In this document: in pieces, positions 43,042-52,350 of the stretch
Layout: each line of letters opens with the position of its first letter
How positions within the stretch are numbered: the first letter of the stretch is position 1
Source: CAYXVJ01 sp964558445
Lineage (GTDB): Bacteria > Bacillota > Clostridia > Saccharofermentanales > Fastidiosipilaceae
Direction of reading: 5' to 3'
DNA length: 64,000 bases
Assembly: GCA_964558445.1 (NCBI GenBank)
Contig: CAZLEA010000001.1
Coordinates: 62,001-126,000 of the forward strand
Translations under genes and position numbers: made by a program
The notes under the pieces: model-generated
What the model was told of the DNA's origin: nothing
Database searches by the model: none
The model's input: the letters and a program-made list of their open reading frames with translations, nothing else

Positions 43042-44304
43042 CTAGAACGTCGACATATGTCCGACGCGATCGACTACATCGTCCTCGCCGTCGCATATAC
43101 CGCTGACTACCATACAGTTACCGGGCACCACCGCCCCCTGCTTCAGAACCAAACCGCCGTCGATCAGAGTTATATCGTCCGAGCAGATGTGGTCGTTGAA
43201 ATACGAATTCTTCGGATCCGACTCACCGCCGATGCGAGAGTCCTCGCCGATAACGGCATCCGTACCGACAATCACCTTGTCCAATACCGCACCCTTCTTG
43301 ACACGTACGCCCGGCATCAAGACACTGTCACGGACGATCGCGCCTTCTTCGATATACACGCTATGCGCGAGCACCGAGTGCCGAACCGTACCATAGACCT
43401 GACAACCATCCGTCATGACGGAGTGTGAGACCTGGGCCTTACCTGAGATGAAGTGAGCGGGCTTGATCGGGTTCCTGCTATAGACTCTCCAGGTCTCATC
43501 GCGGAAATTCAACTCGTCCGGATGGTCTAGTATGTCCATATTGGATTCCCACAGACTCTTGATCGTACCGACATCCTTCCAGTAGCCTGAGAAGCGGTGC
43601 GAGATCAGCTTCTTCCCCTCATCCAAGAGTTTGGGGATGATATTCTTACCGAAGTCGTGGCTTGACGTCTCGTCTTGATCGTCTTCGATCAGTGCCTGAC
43701 GGAGGATCGGCCAGGAGAACAAGTAGATACCCATCGAAGCCAGATTGCTCTTGGGCTTGGCCGGTTTCTCCTCGAACTCGACGATCAGGCCTTCTTCGTC
43801 CGTGTTCATGATGCCGAAGCGCGGCGCCTCGTCCCAAGGAACTTCATAGACTGCAATCGTCGCGTCCGCTTCGCCTGACACGTGTGCCTCGAGCATACGG
43901 TTGTAATTCATCTTATAGATATGGTCACCCGACAAGATCAGAACGTAATTTGGATCGAATTCGTCGATAAACGTGATGTTCTGGAAGATTGCGTTCGCTG
44001 TATTCGTATACCAGTCCTTACCCTCTGCATGCTGATAAGGTGGCAAAATAAAAGCACCCCCGTTACTTCGATCCAAGTCCCAAGGATGGCCATTCCCTAC
44101 ATAAGTGTTCAGCGCAAGTGGCTGGTACTGCGTCAATACACCAACGGTATCGATGCTCGAGTTAGTAATGTTGCTCAGCGGAAAATCAATGATACAATAA
44201 CGGCTTCCGAACGGCACGGCAGGCTTGGCCACGGATTTGGTCAGTGCACCGAGCCGTGAACCCTGTCCGCCTGCCAATATCATGGCTATCATCTCTTTCT
44301 TCAC
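43042..44304 (-). CDS. glgC: Glucose-1-phosphate adenylyltransferase
   Basis: The 420-residue enzyme makes ADP-glucose, the committed step of glycogen synthesis. It has MIAMILAGGQGSRLGALT (nucleotide loop), KPAVPFGSRYCIIDFPLSN, ILSGDHIYKMNY and VEFEEKPAKPKS with the sugar-phosphate lysine, then a C-terminal beta-helix. The start is a GTG (44302-44304), nine bases after GGAGG; the longer frame from 44340 runs through that ribosome site. It heads the glg operon. Confidence 0.95.
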   Translation of the reverse strand: MKKEMIAMILAGGQGSRLGALTKSVAKPAVPFGSRYCIIDFPLSNITNSSIDTVGVLTQYQPLALNTYVGNGHPWDLDRSNGGAFILPPYQHAEGKDWYTNTANAIFQNITFIDEFDPNYVLILSGDHIYKMNYNRMLEAHVSGEADATIAVYEVPWDEAPRFGIMNTDEEGLIVEFEEKPAKPKSNLASMGIYLFSWPILRQALIEDDQDETSSHDFGKNIIPKLLDEGKKLISHRFSGYWKDVGTIKSLWESNMDILDHPDELNFRDETWRVYSRNPIKPAHFISGKAQVSHSVMTDGCQVYGTVRHSVLAHSVYIEEGAIVRDSVLMPGVRVKKGAVLDKVIVGTDAVIGEDSRIGGESDPKNSYFNDHICSDDITLIDGGLVLKQGAVVPGNCMVVSGICDGEDDVVDRVGHMSTF

Positions 44305-44409
44305 GGTTGCATCCCTCCAATCTTGTCCTATACGATCCAATGCGTTATGTCTAACGTCATTCGGACCATATATCTAGATTAAGTTTATCATAAATTAGTA
44401 TATTTGATA

Positions 44410-44438
44410 TTGCAAATACCAATTTCTACTATTAATAA
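44410..44438 (+). promoter_or_regulatory. Possible promoter of the OadG-like gene
   Basis: TTGCAA (44410-44415) and TAATAA (44433-44438) with a 17-bp spacer, about 60 bp before the ATG. The AT-rich region (44341-44470) also has to hold the glgC promoter on the other strand. Confidence 0.4.
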
Positions 44439-44500
44439 TGTGACACATATGCTAAAATACGCTTAAATTCATGGTCGCAGACTCGATCTCAGGAGGTAGT

Positions 44501-44932
44501 ATGTTCAACTTGACAAATTTGACCCCTCAGTTATTGGCTGATTCGCTGATTCCCGTCCAATATTTCTTGATCGCACTCACTGTTGCCGTATTTGTACTGC
44601 TCTTCGTGCTCATCATCCACATCGCGTCCGAGAAGCGGGCAATAGAGGATCTGGGCACAACAATCCGAGATCTGCTCGGCACATCGCCCCTCACGCCTGC
44701 AGTCGCGTCCGTCCATACAGCTGCAGTCCCCGATGACATGAGCGAGGACGAGCTTGTAGCCGTGATGATGGCCGCCATATCCGCTTACGAAGCAGACACG
44801 AAGGCCACGACAAGCGATACAATTGCAGCCGGTGCACTCTCATCTAGCGCCTCCAACGAACCCTATCCCGAACAAGCTGCCCCTACAAACCTCGCAGGCT
44901 TCAAGATCCGCTCGATCAAACGCGTTTCTTAG
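44501..44932 (+). CDS. OadG-like sodium-pump decarboxylase gamma/delta subunit
   Basis: A 143-residue protein with one N-terminal membrane helix (about residues 19-40: QYFLIALTVAVFVLLFVLII), a variable Ala/Ser/Thr-rich linker, the conserved DELVAVMMAAISAYEA (about 77-92) and the C-terminal FKIRSIKRVS. This pattern is that of OadG/MmdD subunits, which hold the membrane beta subunit and the carboxyltransferase together in Na+-pumping decarboxylases. The gene is alone, some 39 kb from the carboxyltransferase trio at 2383-5783. The start at 44501 has AGGAGGT directly upstream. Confidence 0.75.
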   Translation: MFNLTNLTPQLLADSLIPVQYFLIALTVAVFVLLFVLIIHIASEKRAIEDLGTTIRDLLGTSPLTPAVASVHTAAVPDDMSEDELVAVMMAAISAYEADTKATTSDTIAAGALSSSASNEPYPEQAAPTNLAGFKIRSIKRVS

Positions 44933-44968
44933 AACGCGTACCCGAATACCAGAATAGATAATACAACG

Positions 44969-45009
44969 AAACCGGCTTGCAAGACACGCTCACAAGCCGG
45001 TTTCTTATC
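44969..45009 (+). terminator. Terminator after the OadG-like gene
   Basis: AAACCGGCTTG pairs with CAAGCCGGTTT (11 bp) around a 13-nt loop, followed by CTTATC. The minus-strand tail (CGTTGTATT) may also stop transcripts from prmA. Confidence 0.75.
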
Positions 45010-45045
45010 GAATTCTATATGCTCGGACCTTCTGGTCCATACGGA

Positions 45046-46098
45046 TTAATCCAGATCGATGGCTTCTTCATAGACCTTGTGGAAGACAAGCATCTGCCAG
45101 TCGTTTCGCTCTACTGCGAGATGCAGTCCAAGCCCTGCCCTGCGGAAGCGCTTAATCACATCCTCCTTGCGATCCAAGATGATACCGCCTGCCAGGTAGA
45201 GGCCCAGATCGCTTAGTCGGTTTGCAATCTGATCGGCCAAATCGATGTGCAGATCGGCCAGCAGGTTCGCGGCAATCACATCATAACGCTTCTCGCAATC
45301 CTCCAGCTCACCCGTGAAGCAATTAATCTTGTCGCTTAATCCGTTTCTGGCGATATTCTCTCGAGCAACTTCGACAGAATGCGGATCGATGTCGCAGGCA
45401 TCCACGTGCCTCGCGCCCAAGAGAGCGGCACCGATAGCGAGGATACCAGATCCGGTACCAAGGTCCAGCACGAGCGAGCCCGGATTCATGAACTCATCTA
45501 GTGCTTCGAGGCTAAGCTGTGTGCTCTCGTGCGAACCGGTTCCGAAGGCAGAACCGGGATCGAGGGTGATGACCTTCTCTCCTTGAAGCGGTTTGTAATC
45601 CTCCCAGGACGGCTTGATCACCAGTCGTTCGGATACCTTCATTGTGCGATAGTGCTTACGCCACTGATTGGCCCAATCCTCTTCATCAATGAAGCGTCCG
45701 TCAACCGTTGCCGGAGCGATATCCAGGAACTGACCGATGCGCATAAGCTCTTCATGGACCATGGATGTGAAGTCCTCTGTATCCAATACTTGGTAGTCGC
45801 GTGCATCGTAGAGCTTGATCACATCCTGTGTGCTGAGCTTCTCATCATCTGGCAAGCGGAAACCAAACCGTACGGAGCCGCCTTGTCCGGGGAAGAAGGC
45901 TCGCACCAACACGTGATCCGGCAGACCCTCCAAGTAAGACGGGTCGAAGAAGACAGTCTCGTTGCTATTCTCGTAGGCAAGCTTCAGGTCGAACGGATCT
46001 TCCGAAGCCACACCGACCGCACCCATCTCCAATAAACTCTCAATTACGCTGTCGGCCGCTTCCTGGCTTGTTGCTATCTCTGTCTGCCACCACTTCAT
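45046..46098 (-). CDS. prmA: Ribosomal protein L11 methyltransferase
   Basis: The 350-residue enzyme trimethylates lysines of L11 using SAM. The SAM site is LVLDLGTGSGILAIGAALLG (about 210-229), followed by DACDIDPHSVEVARENIARN and VIAANLLADLHIDLA. The N-terminal substrate-binding domain begins with KWWQTEIATSQEAADSVIES. It is last in the heat-shock operon, 27 bp after dnaJ, as in many Firmicutes. It is longer than E. coli PrmA (293 residues), mainly because of insertions in the N-terminal half. Confidence 0.94.
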   Translation of the reverse strand: MKWWQTEIATSQEAADSVIESLLEMGAVGVASEDPFDLKLAYENSNETVFFDPSYLEGLPDHVLVRAFFPGQGGSVRFGFRLPDDEKLSTQDVIKLYDARDYQVLDTEDFTSMVHEELMRIGQFLDIAPATVDGRFIDEEDWANQWRKHYRTMKVSERLVIKPSWEDYKPLQGEKVITLDPGSAFGTGSHESTQLSLEALDEFMNPGSLVLDLGTGSGILAIGAALLGARHVDACDIDPHSVEVARENIARNGLSDKINCFTGELEDCEKRYDVIAANLLADLHIDLADQIANRLSDLGLYLAGGIILDRKEDVIKRFRRAGLGLHLAVERNDWQMLVFHKVYEEAIDLD

Positions 46099-46125
46099 AC
46101 CTAGTCTCTTCCTTCTCTTCTATAC

Positions 46126-47262
46126 TTAGCTACGATCGGCAAAAAGATTCTTCAGCTTATGGAAGAAGCCCTCTCGCTTCGCATAGTTACGATCCGTCGT
46201 GCTGGATTCGAATTGACTTAGCAAGTCCTTCTGATCCTTGTTCAAGTTCTTCGGAATCTCGATACTCACCGTCACGATGGCATCGCCGCGCTGGTTGTTT
46301 CGCTTCAGGATCGGGATACCCTTGTTGCGAATCGTGATGACGTCGCCGGGCTGTGTCCCCTCCTTGAGCTTGTATTGCATGGTACCGTCAATCGTCGGGA
46401 CCTCAATCTCTTCGCCGAGCGCAGCTTGGACGAAGCTCACCGGTACCTCGCAGTAGGTGTTGAAGCCCTTCCTGGTGAAGATCGGATGCGGCTTGATATT
46501 CATCTCGACATAGAGATCGCCATATCCTCCGCCAAGTGTACCGACTTCTCCCTCACCGGGCATGGTCATCATCTGACCGTGGTCGATACCGGCAGGCACT
46601 TCGATCGAGAGTTCCTTCTCGACACGGCGACGACCTCTGCCGTTACAAGTGGGACAGGGTGTCGGAATGATCTTGCCCGTACCGCGACAAGCATCACAGG
46701 TTCTGGTCGTCATCATGGTCCCGAACATCGTCTGCTGGCGTGCTTGTACCTGGCCGCTACCATGACAAGTCGAGCAAGTATGTGCGGATGTACCGGGCGC
46801 AGCGCCCGTCCCCTCACAATGGTCGCAGCTGTCTTCCTTCGTAATCTTAAACGTGCGCTTGGTACCGAAGGCTGCTTCCATGAAGTCCAGGCTCATGCGA
46901 TAACGCAGGTCCGAGCCGCGTCTGGCCTGACTTCGCTGTGATTGTCCGCCCCCGAAGCCGAAGCCTCCGCCGAACATGCTGTTGAGTATATCTTCGAAAT
47001 CGAAGCCGGCAGCCGCACCGCCGAAGCCCTGACCGTCTACACCGGCATGACCGAATTGGTCGTATTGACGCCGCTTATCCGCATCCGACAAGACCGCATA
47101 CGCTTCGTTTGCTTCCTTGAACTTCGCCTCTGCCTCGCTGTCATCCGTATTCACGTCCGGATGATACTTCTTGGCCAGCTTGCGATAGGCCTTCTTCAGT
47201 TCATCGTCTGTCGCATTTCGGCCGACGCCAAGCACCTCGTAGTAATCTCTCTTATCTGCCAC
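46126..47262 (-). CDS. dnaJ: Chaperone DnaJ
   Basis: The 378-residue Hsp40 co-chaperone stimulates DnaK. It has a J domain (1-70) with HPD at 34-36, a Gly/Phe-rich region (about 75-110: GGGFGFGGGQ), four CxxCxGxG zinc repeats (CDHCEGTG, CSTCHGSG, CDACRGTG, CPTCNGRG; about 145-210) and the C-terminal peptide-binding domains. It lies between dnaK and prmA; a hairpin at 47290-47326 sits in the gap after dnaK. Confidence 0.96.
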   Translation of the reverse strand: MADKRDYYEVLGVGRNATDDELKKAYRKLAKKYHPDVNTDDSEAEAKFKEANEAYAVLSDADKRRQYDQFGHAGVDGQGFGGAAAGFDFEDILNSMFGGGFGFGGGQSQRSQARRGSDLRYRMSLDFMEAAFGTKRTFKITKEDSCDHCEGTGAAPGTSAHTCSTCHGSGQVQARQQTMFGTMMTTRTCDACRGTGKIIPTPCPTCNGRGRRRVEKELSIEVPAGIDHGQMMTMPGEGEVGTLGGGYGDLYVEMNIKPHPIFTRKGFNTYCEVPVSFVQAALGEEIEVPTIDGTMQYKLKEGTQPGDVITIRNKGIPILKRNNQRGDAIVTVSIEIPKNLNKDQKDLLSQFESSTTDRNYAKREGFFHKLKNLFADRS

Positions 47263-47289
47263 TTGGCCCTCCTAACTGATGACGAACAA

Positions 47290-47326
47290 GACAGCCTGTC
47301 TCACGTATGAGCATGCTCAGGCTGTC
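47290..47326 (-). terminator. Hairpin between dnaK and dnaJ
   Basis: On the minus strand GACAGCCTG pairs with CAGGCTGTC, with CTCA/TGAG inside. The tail TTGTTC is only partly U-rich, so it may be a weak terminator that lowers dnaJ expression or a processing site. Confidence 0.5.
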
Positions 47327-47386
47327 CAAGTCATCGTTTAACCTATGTATTCAACGAAATAAGCTGTCTCTTGTCAAGCACATAGC

Positions 47387-49198
47387 TTACTCGTCAGAGC
47401 CGGCATCCTTGAAGCCTGCTTCCGGTCCATCCTGCGTGAATTCGGGGCCGCCTGCGGCTTCCGGGTTCGACTGGCTGTAGATCTTCTCAGACATCTGATA
47501 GATCGCCTGTGTCAGTTCCTCGGTTGCGCTCTTCATGTTCTCGTAGTTCTCGGCAGAGATCGCTTCCTTGACGGTCGCAATCTTGGACTCGATGTTCTCC
47601 TTATCGGCAGGATCCACCTTATCCTCGAGGTCCTTCAGACTCTTCTCTGCGCTATATACGGCAGACTCCGCTTCGTTCTTGGTCTCGATCTCTTCCTTGC
47701 GAGCCTTGTCCTCGGCAGCGTACTGCTCTGCTTCCTTGACGGCGCGATCGATGTCCTCGTCACTGAGGTTAGTCGATGCGGTAATCGTGATATTCTGCGC
47801 CTTGCCTGTTGCCTTATCGGTTGCCGATACTTCTACGATACCGTTGGCATCGATATCAAACGTGACTTCGATCTGCGGCACGCCACGCGGTGCGGAAGCG
47901 ATACCGTCCAGGATGAAGTTACCAAGCGACTTATTGTAGCGGGCCAGTTCGCGCTCGCCCTGGAGGACATGCACGTCTACTTGTGTCTGGCCGTCGGCCG
48001 CGGTCGAGAAGATCTGGCTCTTCTTGGTCGGGATCGTGGTGTTACGCTCGATGATGCGGGTGAACACGCCGCCCATGGTCTCGATACCGAGAGACAACGG
48101 TGTGACATCGAGGAGGAGCAAACCGGTTACATCACCGGTCAGGACGCCTGCCTGGATGGCTGCACCGATCGCGACACACTCGTCCGGATTGATGCCCTTG
48201 AAGGGCTCCTTGCCGAAGAAGCGCTGAACGGCTTCCTGGACTGCCGGAATACGAGTCGAACCACCGACGAGCAAGATCTTGTTGATCTTATCCTTCGATA
48301 GACCGGAGTCGGCAACTGCCTTGCGCAGCGGCTCCATGCTCTGCTCGACCAGATCTGCGGTGAGTTCGTTGAACTTACTTCTGCTAAGCGTCAGGTCCAG
48401 ATGCTTCGTGCCGCTTGCATCGGCTGTGATGTAAGGCAAGTTGATGTTGGTGCTGGTAACGGAACTAAGTTCGACCTTGGCCTTCTCAGCCGAGTCGCGC
48501 AGGCGCTGTAGCGCCATCTTGTCGTTACGCAGGTCCAGGCCATCCGTCTTCTGGAACTCTGAGACCATCCAATCGACGATCTTGTTATCGAAGTCGTCAC
48601 CGCCAAGTCTGTTGTTACCGTTGGTTGCGAGAACTTCGAAGACACCGTCACCGATCTCGAGGATCGATACGTCAAAGGTACCGCCGCCAAGGTCGAAGAC
48701 CAAGATATTCTGATCCTCTTCCTTATCGAGTCCGTAGGCCAGAGCGGCTGCGGTCGGCTCGTTGATGATACGAAGCACTTCCAGACCGGCGATGCGACCT
48801 GCGTCCTTCGTCGCCTGACGCTGCGCGTCGGAGAAGTAAGCCGGTACCGTGATGACAGCCTGAGATACGGTCTCGCCCAGATAGGCTTCCGCATCCGCCT
48901 TGAGCTTCTGCAGCAGCATGGCCGAGATCTCCTGAGGGGTGTAAGACTTATCGTCAATATTCACCTTGTGGGAGCTGCCCATCTCACGCTTGATCGACTG
49001 AATCGTGCGATCGGGATTCGTGATGGCCTGACGCTTCGCAATCTGACCGACCAGACGCTCTCCGTCCTTGGTGAACGCGACAACGGACGACGTCGTGCGG
49101 TTACCCTCCGAGTTTGTGATAACGACCGGCTCACCGCCCTCCATGACGGCAACACACGAGTTGGTTGTACCTAGATCGATTCCGATAACTTTTGACAT
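47387..49198 (-). CDS. dnaK: Chaperone DnaK (Hsp70)
   Basis: The 603-residue ATP-driven chaperone. The N-terminus is VIGIDLGTTNSCVAVMEGGE, the ATPase signature IFDLGGGTFDVSIL-type segment is VFDLGGGTFDVSILEIGDGV, and VGGSTRIPAVQEAV is present; the substrate-binding domain and lid follow, ending in a Gly/Pro/Glu-rich tail. It lacks the 24-residue insert of Gram-negative DnaK, as in Firmicutes. It is third in the hrcA-grpE-dnaK-dnaJ-prmA operon. Confidence 0.97.
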   Translation of the reverse strand: MSKVIGIDLGTTNSCVAVMEGGEPVVITNSEGNRTTSSVVAFTKDGERLVGQIAKRQAITNPDRTIQSIKREMGSSHKVNIDDKSYTPQEISAMLLQKLKADAEAYLGETVSQAVITVPAYFSDAQRQATKDAGRIAGLEVLRIINEPTAAALAYGLDKEEDQNILVFDLGGGTFDVSILEIGDGVFEVLATNGNNRLGGDDFDNKIVDWMVSEFQKTDGLDLRNDKMALQRLRDSAEKAKVELSSVTSTNINLPYITADASGTKHLDLTLSRSKFNELTADLVEQSMEPLRKAVADSGLSKDKINKILLVGGSTRIPAVQEAVQRFFGKEPFKGINPDECVAIGAAIQAGVLTGDVTGLLLLDVTPLSLGIETMGGVFTRIIERNTTIPTKKSQIFSTAADGQTQVDVHVLQGERELARYNKSLGNFILDGIASAPRGVPQIEVTFDIDANGIVEVSATDKATGKAQNITITASTNLSDEDIDRAVKEAEQYAAEDKARKEEIETKNEAESAVYSAEKSLKDLEDKVDPADKENIESKIATVKEAISAENYENMKSATEELTQAIYQMSEKIYSQSNPEAAGGPEFTQDGPEAGFKDAGSDE

Positions 49199-49265
49199 TG
49201 TAATCCTCCTAAAAAAACTTCATATCTATTTGAACTAAATTGATTCACTAATTTATATCGATCGC

Positions 49266-49862
49266 TTAATTGGCGACCTTCACAACGGCGTGGCGAATGA
49301 CGGTCCCTTCGCGAACATAACCCTTCTCGAAGACTTCCACGACTTCGCTTGCCTCATACTGCTCATCGTCTATATGCAAAACGGCTGAGTGCAAATTGGG
49401 ATCGAAGGTCTCGCCAAGCGGGTCTATAACCGTGACCTTGAGCTTCACAAGACTCTTCTCGACTTGCCTCATGACGAGGTTCAAACCTTCTCGGAATTGC
49501 TGGACTTCGCCGGATTCGCTCGTCTCACTGATCTTGAGTGCTCGCTCCAAATTATCGACAACCGGCAGCCACTCACCGACAACATCCGTGATCGAACGCT
49601 CATAGAGCTGATCCTTCTCCTTCTGGCTTCGTCGTCTGAAGTTGTCGTACTCGGCCATCAAGCGGATATACTTATCGCTTAGCTCTGCGATCTGCAAATC
49701 CTTCTGGTCTTCGGCCAACAAATCTTCTTCCGGCGCGGCCTCAGCTGTCTCGTAGGTTTCGTCTTCTGCTTCGTCCGACAACAATTCGGTATCTAGCATA
49801 TCTTCCGATGTCTCGTCCATCACGTCTTGTGTCAAACGATCTCGCTTATCCTTCTTCCTCAA
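49266..49862 (-). CDS. grpE: Nucleotide exchange factor GrpE
   Basis: The 198-residue DnaK cofactor releases ADP from DnaK. It has an acidic N-terminus (about 60 residues rich in Asp/Glu), a long helix with YIRLMAEYDNFRRRSQKEKD (about 82-101) and the C-terminal beta domain with VREGTVIRHAVVKVAN. It lies 67 bp before dnaK and 43 bp after hrcA. Confidence 0.95.
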   Translation of the reverse strand: MRKKDKRDRLTQDVMDETSEDMLDTELLSDEAEDETYETAEAAPEEDLLAEDQKDLQIAELSDKYIRLMAEYDNFRRRSQKEKDQLYERSITDVVGEWLPVVDNLERALKISETSESGEVQQFREGLNLVMRQVEKSLVKLKVTVIDPLGETFDPNLHSAVLHIDDEQYEASEVVEVFEKGYVREGTVIRHAVVKVAN

Positions 49863-49905
49863 GTCTAATTCCTCCGTACATTACTCTCTATTTTGTTTCG
49901 TATCT

Positions 49906-50991
49906 CTATATCTCAAATTCGTTCAGTTCGGATATCGCTTGGCGTATAAACCCAATCTGAGAGATCACCTTACTGTAAGCCATGCGTCTCGGCCCGATAA
50001 CACCGATCGATCCGCTGATCTGGCCGGGTAAGCGACAGGTCGCAGCGACGAAGCTGCAGTCCTTGAACTCTTCTTGTTGCAGTTCCTGACCGATGCGAAT
50101 CATGAAGCGTGTCGGTTCGTTTACGCTAAGCGATCCCGAAACCGCTTCTTCCTCACGGTCGATCACGGTCGGATCCGTCTCCTCCATCATGCCGATGATC
50201 AAACCATCGTCACGTAGGGCGTGGAGGACGGCACCCGCGCGCTCCGTATCCCGGAACTCGGGATGAGAGAACAGCTTGGGCATGCCATCGATATAAGTCT
50301 CTAGGTTATCCGCCTGCTTGATCGCACTATAAGCCTCGTAGGCAACTTGGTTCAGCAGACTCTCGGGCAGATCGCTATTCTGCATACTGCTCTGAACCGT
50401 GACCAGTGTGATGTCCTGTAAGCGAACACCGTCCAGTCGCTGCTCGATCGCAAGCGACAAATCGCTTAGTTGCTGCGGGTTTAGTATGTCCGGCAAACGA
50501 ACGATCTTATCCTTCACAAGTCCTGCGGACAAGACGATAACCACCAAGACCTTACCTGGCTCGATCATCAGCATCTTGAGTTGCTTCAAGCTGCTGGCAG
50601 CCAAGCGCGGTGAGACGGCAAGTGAGGTGTAGCCCGTACCCTCGGACAAGATCCAGGAGACTTGCTTCAGCAGCTCCTTCATCTCATCTGCGTGCGTACT
50701 CAGGTTATGGCGGATCGCAAGGCGGTTAGCCTCTTGTATCGGTAGGATCGGCATCAACTCCTCGACATACTTACGATAACCGAGGTCCGAGGGCACTCTG
50801 CCCGCCGATGTATGCGGCTGTTCGAGATAACCCAATTGCTCGAGTTCTGCCATCGTGTTACGAATAGTCGCCGAGCTGACCGGCAAATGATACTTATCGA
50901 CCAGGGTCTTGGATGCCACAGGTTCCGCAGTCTCAATATAGTCTTCTACAATCGTGCGAAGCACATCTCTCTTACGCTGATCCAGTGTCAT
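49906..50991 (-). CDS. hrcA: Heat-inducible transcription repressor HrcA
   Basis: The 361-residue repressor binds CIRCE and blocks the class I heat-shock genes until GroEL runs short. The N-terminal winged helix (about 1-75) begins LDQRKRDVLRTIVEDYIETA and has VSSATIRNTMAELEQLGYLE; the rest is the GAF-like inducer domain with a C-terminal GPRRMAYSKVISQI. The start at 50991 has AAAGGGG nine bases upstream. Its own operator and promoter lie 30-90 bp upstream, so it is autoregulated. Confidence 0.95.
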   Translation of the reverse strand: MTLDQRKRDVLRTIVEDYIETAEPVASKTLVDKYHLPVSSATIRNTMAELEQLGYLEQPHTSAGRVPSDLGYRKYVEELMPILPIQEANRLAIRHNLSTHADEMKELLKQVSWILSEGTGYTSLAVSPRLAASSLKQLKMLMIEPGKVLVVIVLSAGLVKDKIVRLPDILNPQQLSDLSLAIEQRLDGVRLQDITLVTVQSSMQNSDLPESLLNQVAYEAYSAIKQADNLETYIDGMPKLFSHPEFRDTERAGAVLHALRDDGLIIGMMEETDPTVIDREEEAVSGSLSVNEPTRFMIRIGQELQQEEFKDCSFVAATCRLPGQISGSIGVIGPRRMAYSKVISQIGFIRQAISELNEFEI

Positions 50992-51023
50992 GTACCATTG
51001 CCCCTTTCGTCTCTGATCAAAAT

Positions 51024-51050
51024 TTAGCACTCAAATCTCCTGAGTGCTAA
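51024..51050 (-). promoter_or_regulatory. CIRCE operator
   Basis: A perfect TTAGCACTC-N9-GAGTGCTAA inverted repeat, the known HrcA binding site. It lies just downstream of the -10 of the hrcA promoter and 33 bp before the hrcA start codon. Confidence 0.98.
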
Positions 51051-51054
51051 ACCC

Positions 51055-51083
51055 ATTCTATTATCATTTACGGGGAATGTCAA
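51055..51083 (-). promoter_or_regulatory. Sigma-A promoter of the hrcA operon
   Basis: Perfect TTGACA (51078-51083) and TAGAAT (51055-51060) 17 bp apart on the minus strand, directly followed by CIRCE. Confidence 0.9.
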
Positions 51084-51157
51084 TGAATATCAAATCAACT
51101 TGGTAAATACTTTGTGAACGTACTGTGCCAAGGTGTGGCACATAGGTACAAATTGCC

Positions 51158-52345
51158 CTACACGAACTCCATAAATACGAAATTGGCCAGGTCTATGCCG
51201 TGCCTCGTTAGGCGATAGTGCTCCCTTCGATCCGCTCGCTCACCCGCTTGCGATTCGATCAATCCCGCCTCTTCGAGCTGGGCGAGGCTATGGAGCACTC
51301 TAGCCGGCGGCTCCTCACCGAAACGCCTGCGAAACGCCTCGAGATCAAGCCCGTCCAGCAGGCGAAATCCGAGCAAGAAGAATTCGAGCATCTCCTCATC
51401 TCGATCGATCACGTCTGCCTGCACGACCGCTCGAAACGCCTCCGTCTCGCCGTCGCCATAAATCTGGATATACTCCTCCAGATCATCCGTATTCAGATAG
51501 CGTGTCCCGCCGAGGTATGCGGCAGCCGCAAGCCCGCAAGCCGCGTACTGCTCTCCCTGCCAATAGACCAAGTTATGGCGCCCTTCATAACCCGGAAGCC
51601 CGGAGTTACTGACTTCATAATGATGGAAGCCTGCTTCACCCAACAGCGCTCTTGCGGCCTCGTACATCTCACGTTCCGTATCTTCGTTTGGTAGATCATC
51701 CATCTGACCTGCTTGCTGCTGAGCATAAAACGGCGTACCCTCCTCGATAATCAGGGAATAAAACGAAACGTTCTTAAGATCCAAGGATAACAAGAGTGAG
51801 ACGCTGTCTATTACATCGTCCATCGTCTGGCCCGGCAAGCCGATCATGAGATCAACCGAGATGTTCTCGAAACCGGCTTGTTTGGCCGCCGCGATGCTTA
51901 GCAAGAAATCATCTAGCTTATGGATGCGGCCGATACGGCGAAGCAAGTGATCCCTACTGCTCTGCAAACCGACGCTCAGGCGATTGACACCGGCACGATA
52001 GAGCATGGCCAAGCCCTCGCTATCGGCTGATCCGGGGTTCGCTTCGACGGTGATCTCGGGGTTGTCTTCGAAGCCCCAGAGAGAGCGTACGAGATCAACC
52101 ACGCGCGTGATCGCCTCTGTCGGGACATAGGTAGGCGTGCCGCCACCGAAGTAGAGCGTTCTTAGCGGTACAAGCTCGCCTCTCTTCTCCAGATAAGCCG
52201 CCTGAGCACGGAGCTCGTTGAACAGGGCATCGAAATAATCAAGCTGCCTTGCTTCTTGTCCGATATAAGAGACAAAATCGCAGTATTGGCACTTCGCCTG
52301 ACAAAACGGTACATGTATATATAGGGATGTGGGAGCCAGAGTCAT
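51158..52345 (-). CDS. hemW: Radical SAM HemW (coproporphyrinogen oxidase-like heme chaperone)
   Basis: The 395-residue radical-SAM protein has the Fe-S motif in YIHVPFCQAKCQYCDF (CxxxCxxC), YFGGGTPTYVPTEAI, VEANPGSAD and SVGLQSSRDHLLRRIGR, as in HemW, and a C-terminal winged-helix domain. HemW proteins are heme chaperones and are often misnamed HemN. The start at 52345 lies 5 bp after the stop of the TOPRIM-like gene; the upstream frame overlaps that gene and was not used. Its place directly before hrcA is usual in Firmicutes, but lepA, the common upstream neighbour, is replaced by the ATPase/TOPRIM-like pair. Confidence 0.92.
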   Translation of the reverse strand: MTLAPTSLYIHVPFCQAKCQYCDFVSYIGQEARQLDYFDALFNELRAQAAYLEKRGELVPLRTLYFGGGTPTYVPTEAITRVVDLVRSLWGFEDNPEITVEANPGSADSEGLAMLYRAGVNRLSVGLQSSRDHLLRRIGRIHKLDDFLLSIAAAKQAGFENISVDLMIGLPGQTMDDVIDSVSLLLSLDLKNVSFYSLIIEEGTPFYAQQQAGQMDDLPNEDTEREMYEAARALLGEAGFHHYEVSNSGLPGYEGRHNLVYWQGEQYAACGLAAAAYLGGTRYLNTDDLEEYIQIYGDGETEAFRAVVQADVIDRDEEMLEFFLLGFRLLDGLDLEAFRRRFGEEPPARVLHSLAQLEEAGLIESQAGERADRREHYRLTRHGIDLANFVFMEFV

Positions 52346-52350
52346 CTTCT

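Noticed and set aside
51120..51150. TGTGCCA..TGGCACA inverted repeat after hemW
   Set aside because: Considered as a terminator, but the stem is short and no T run follows; not strong enough to list.
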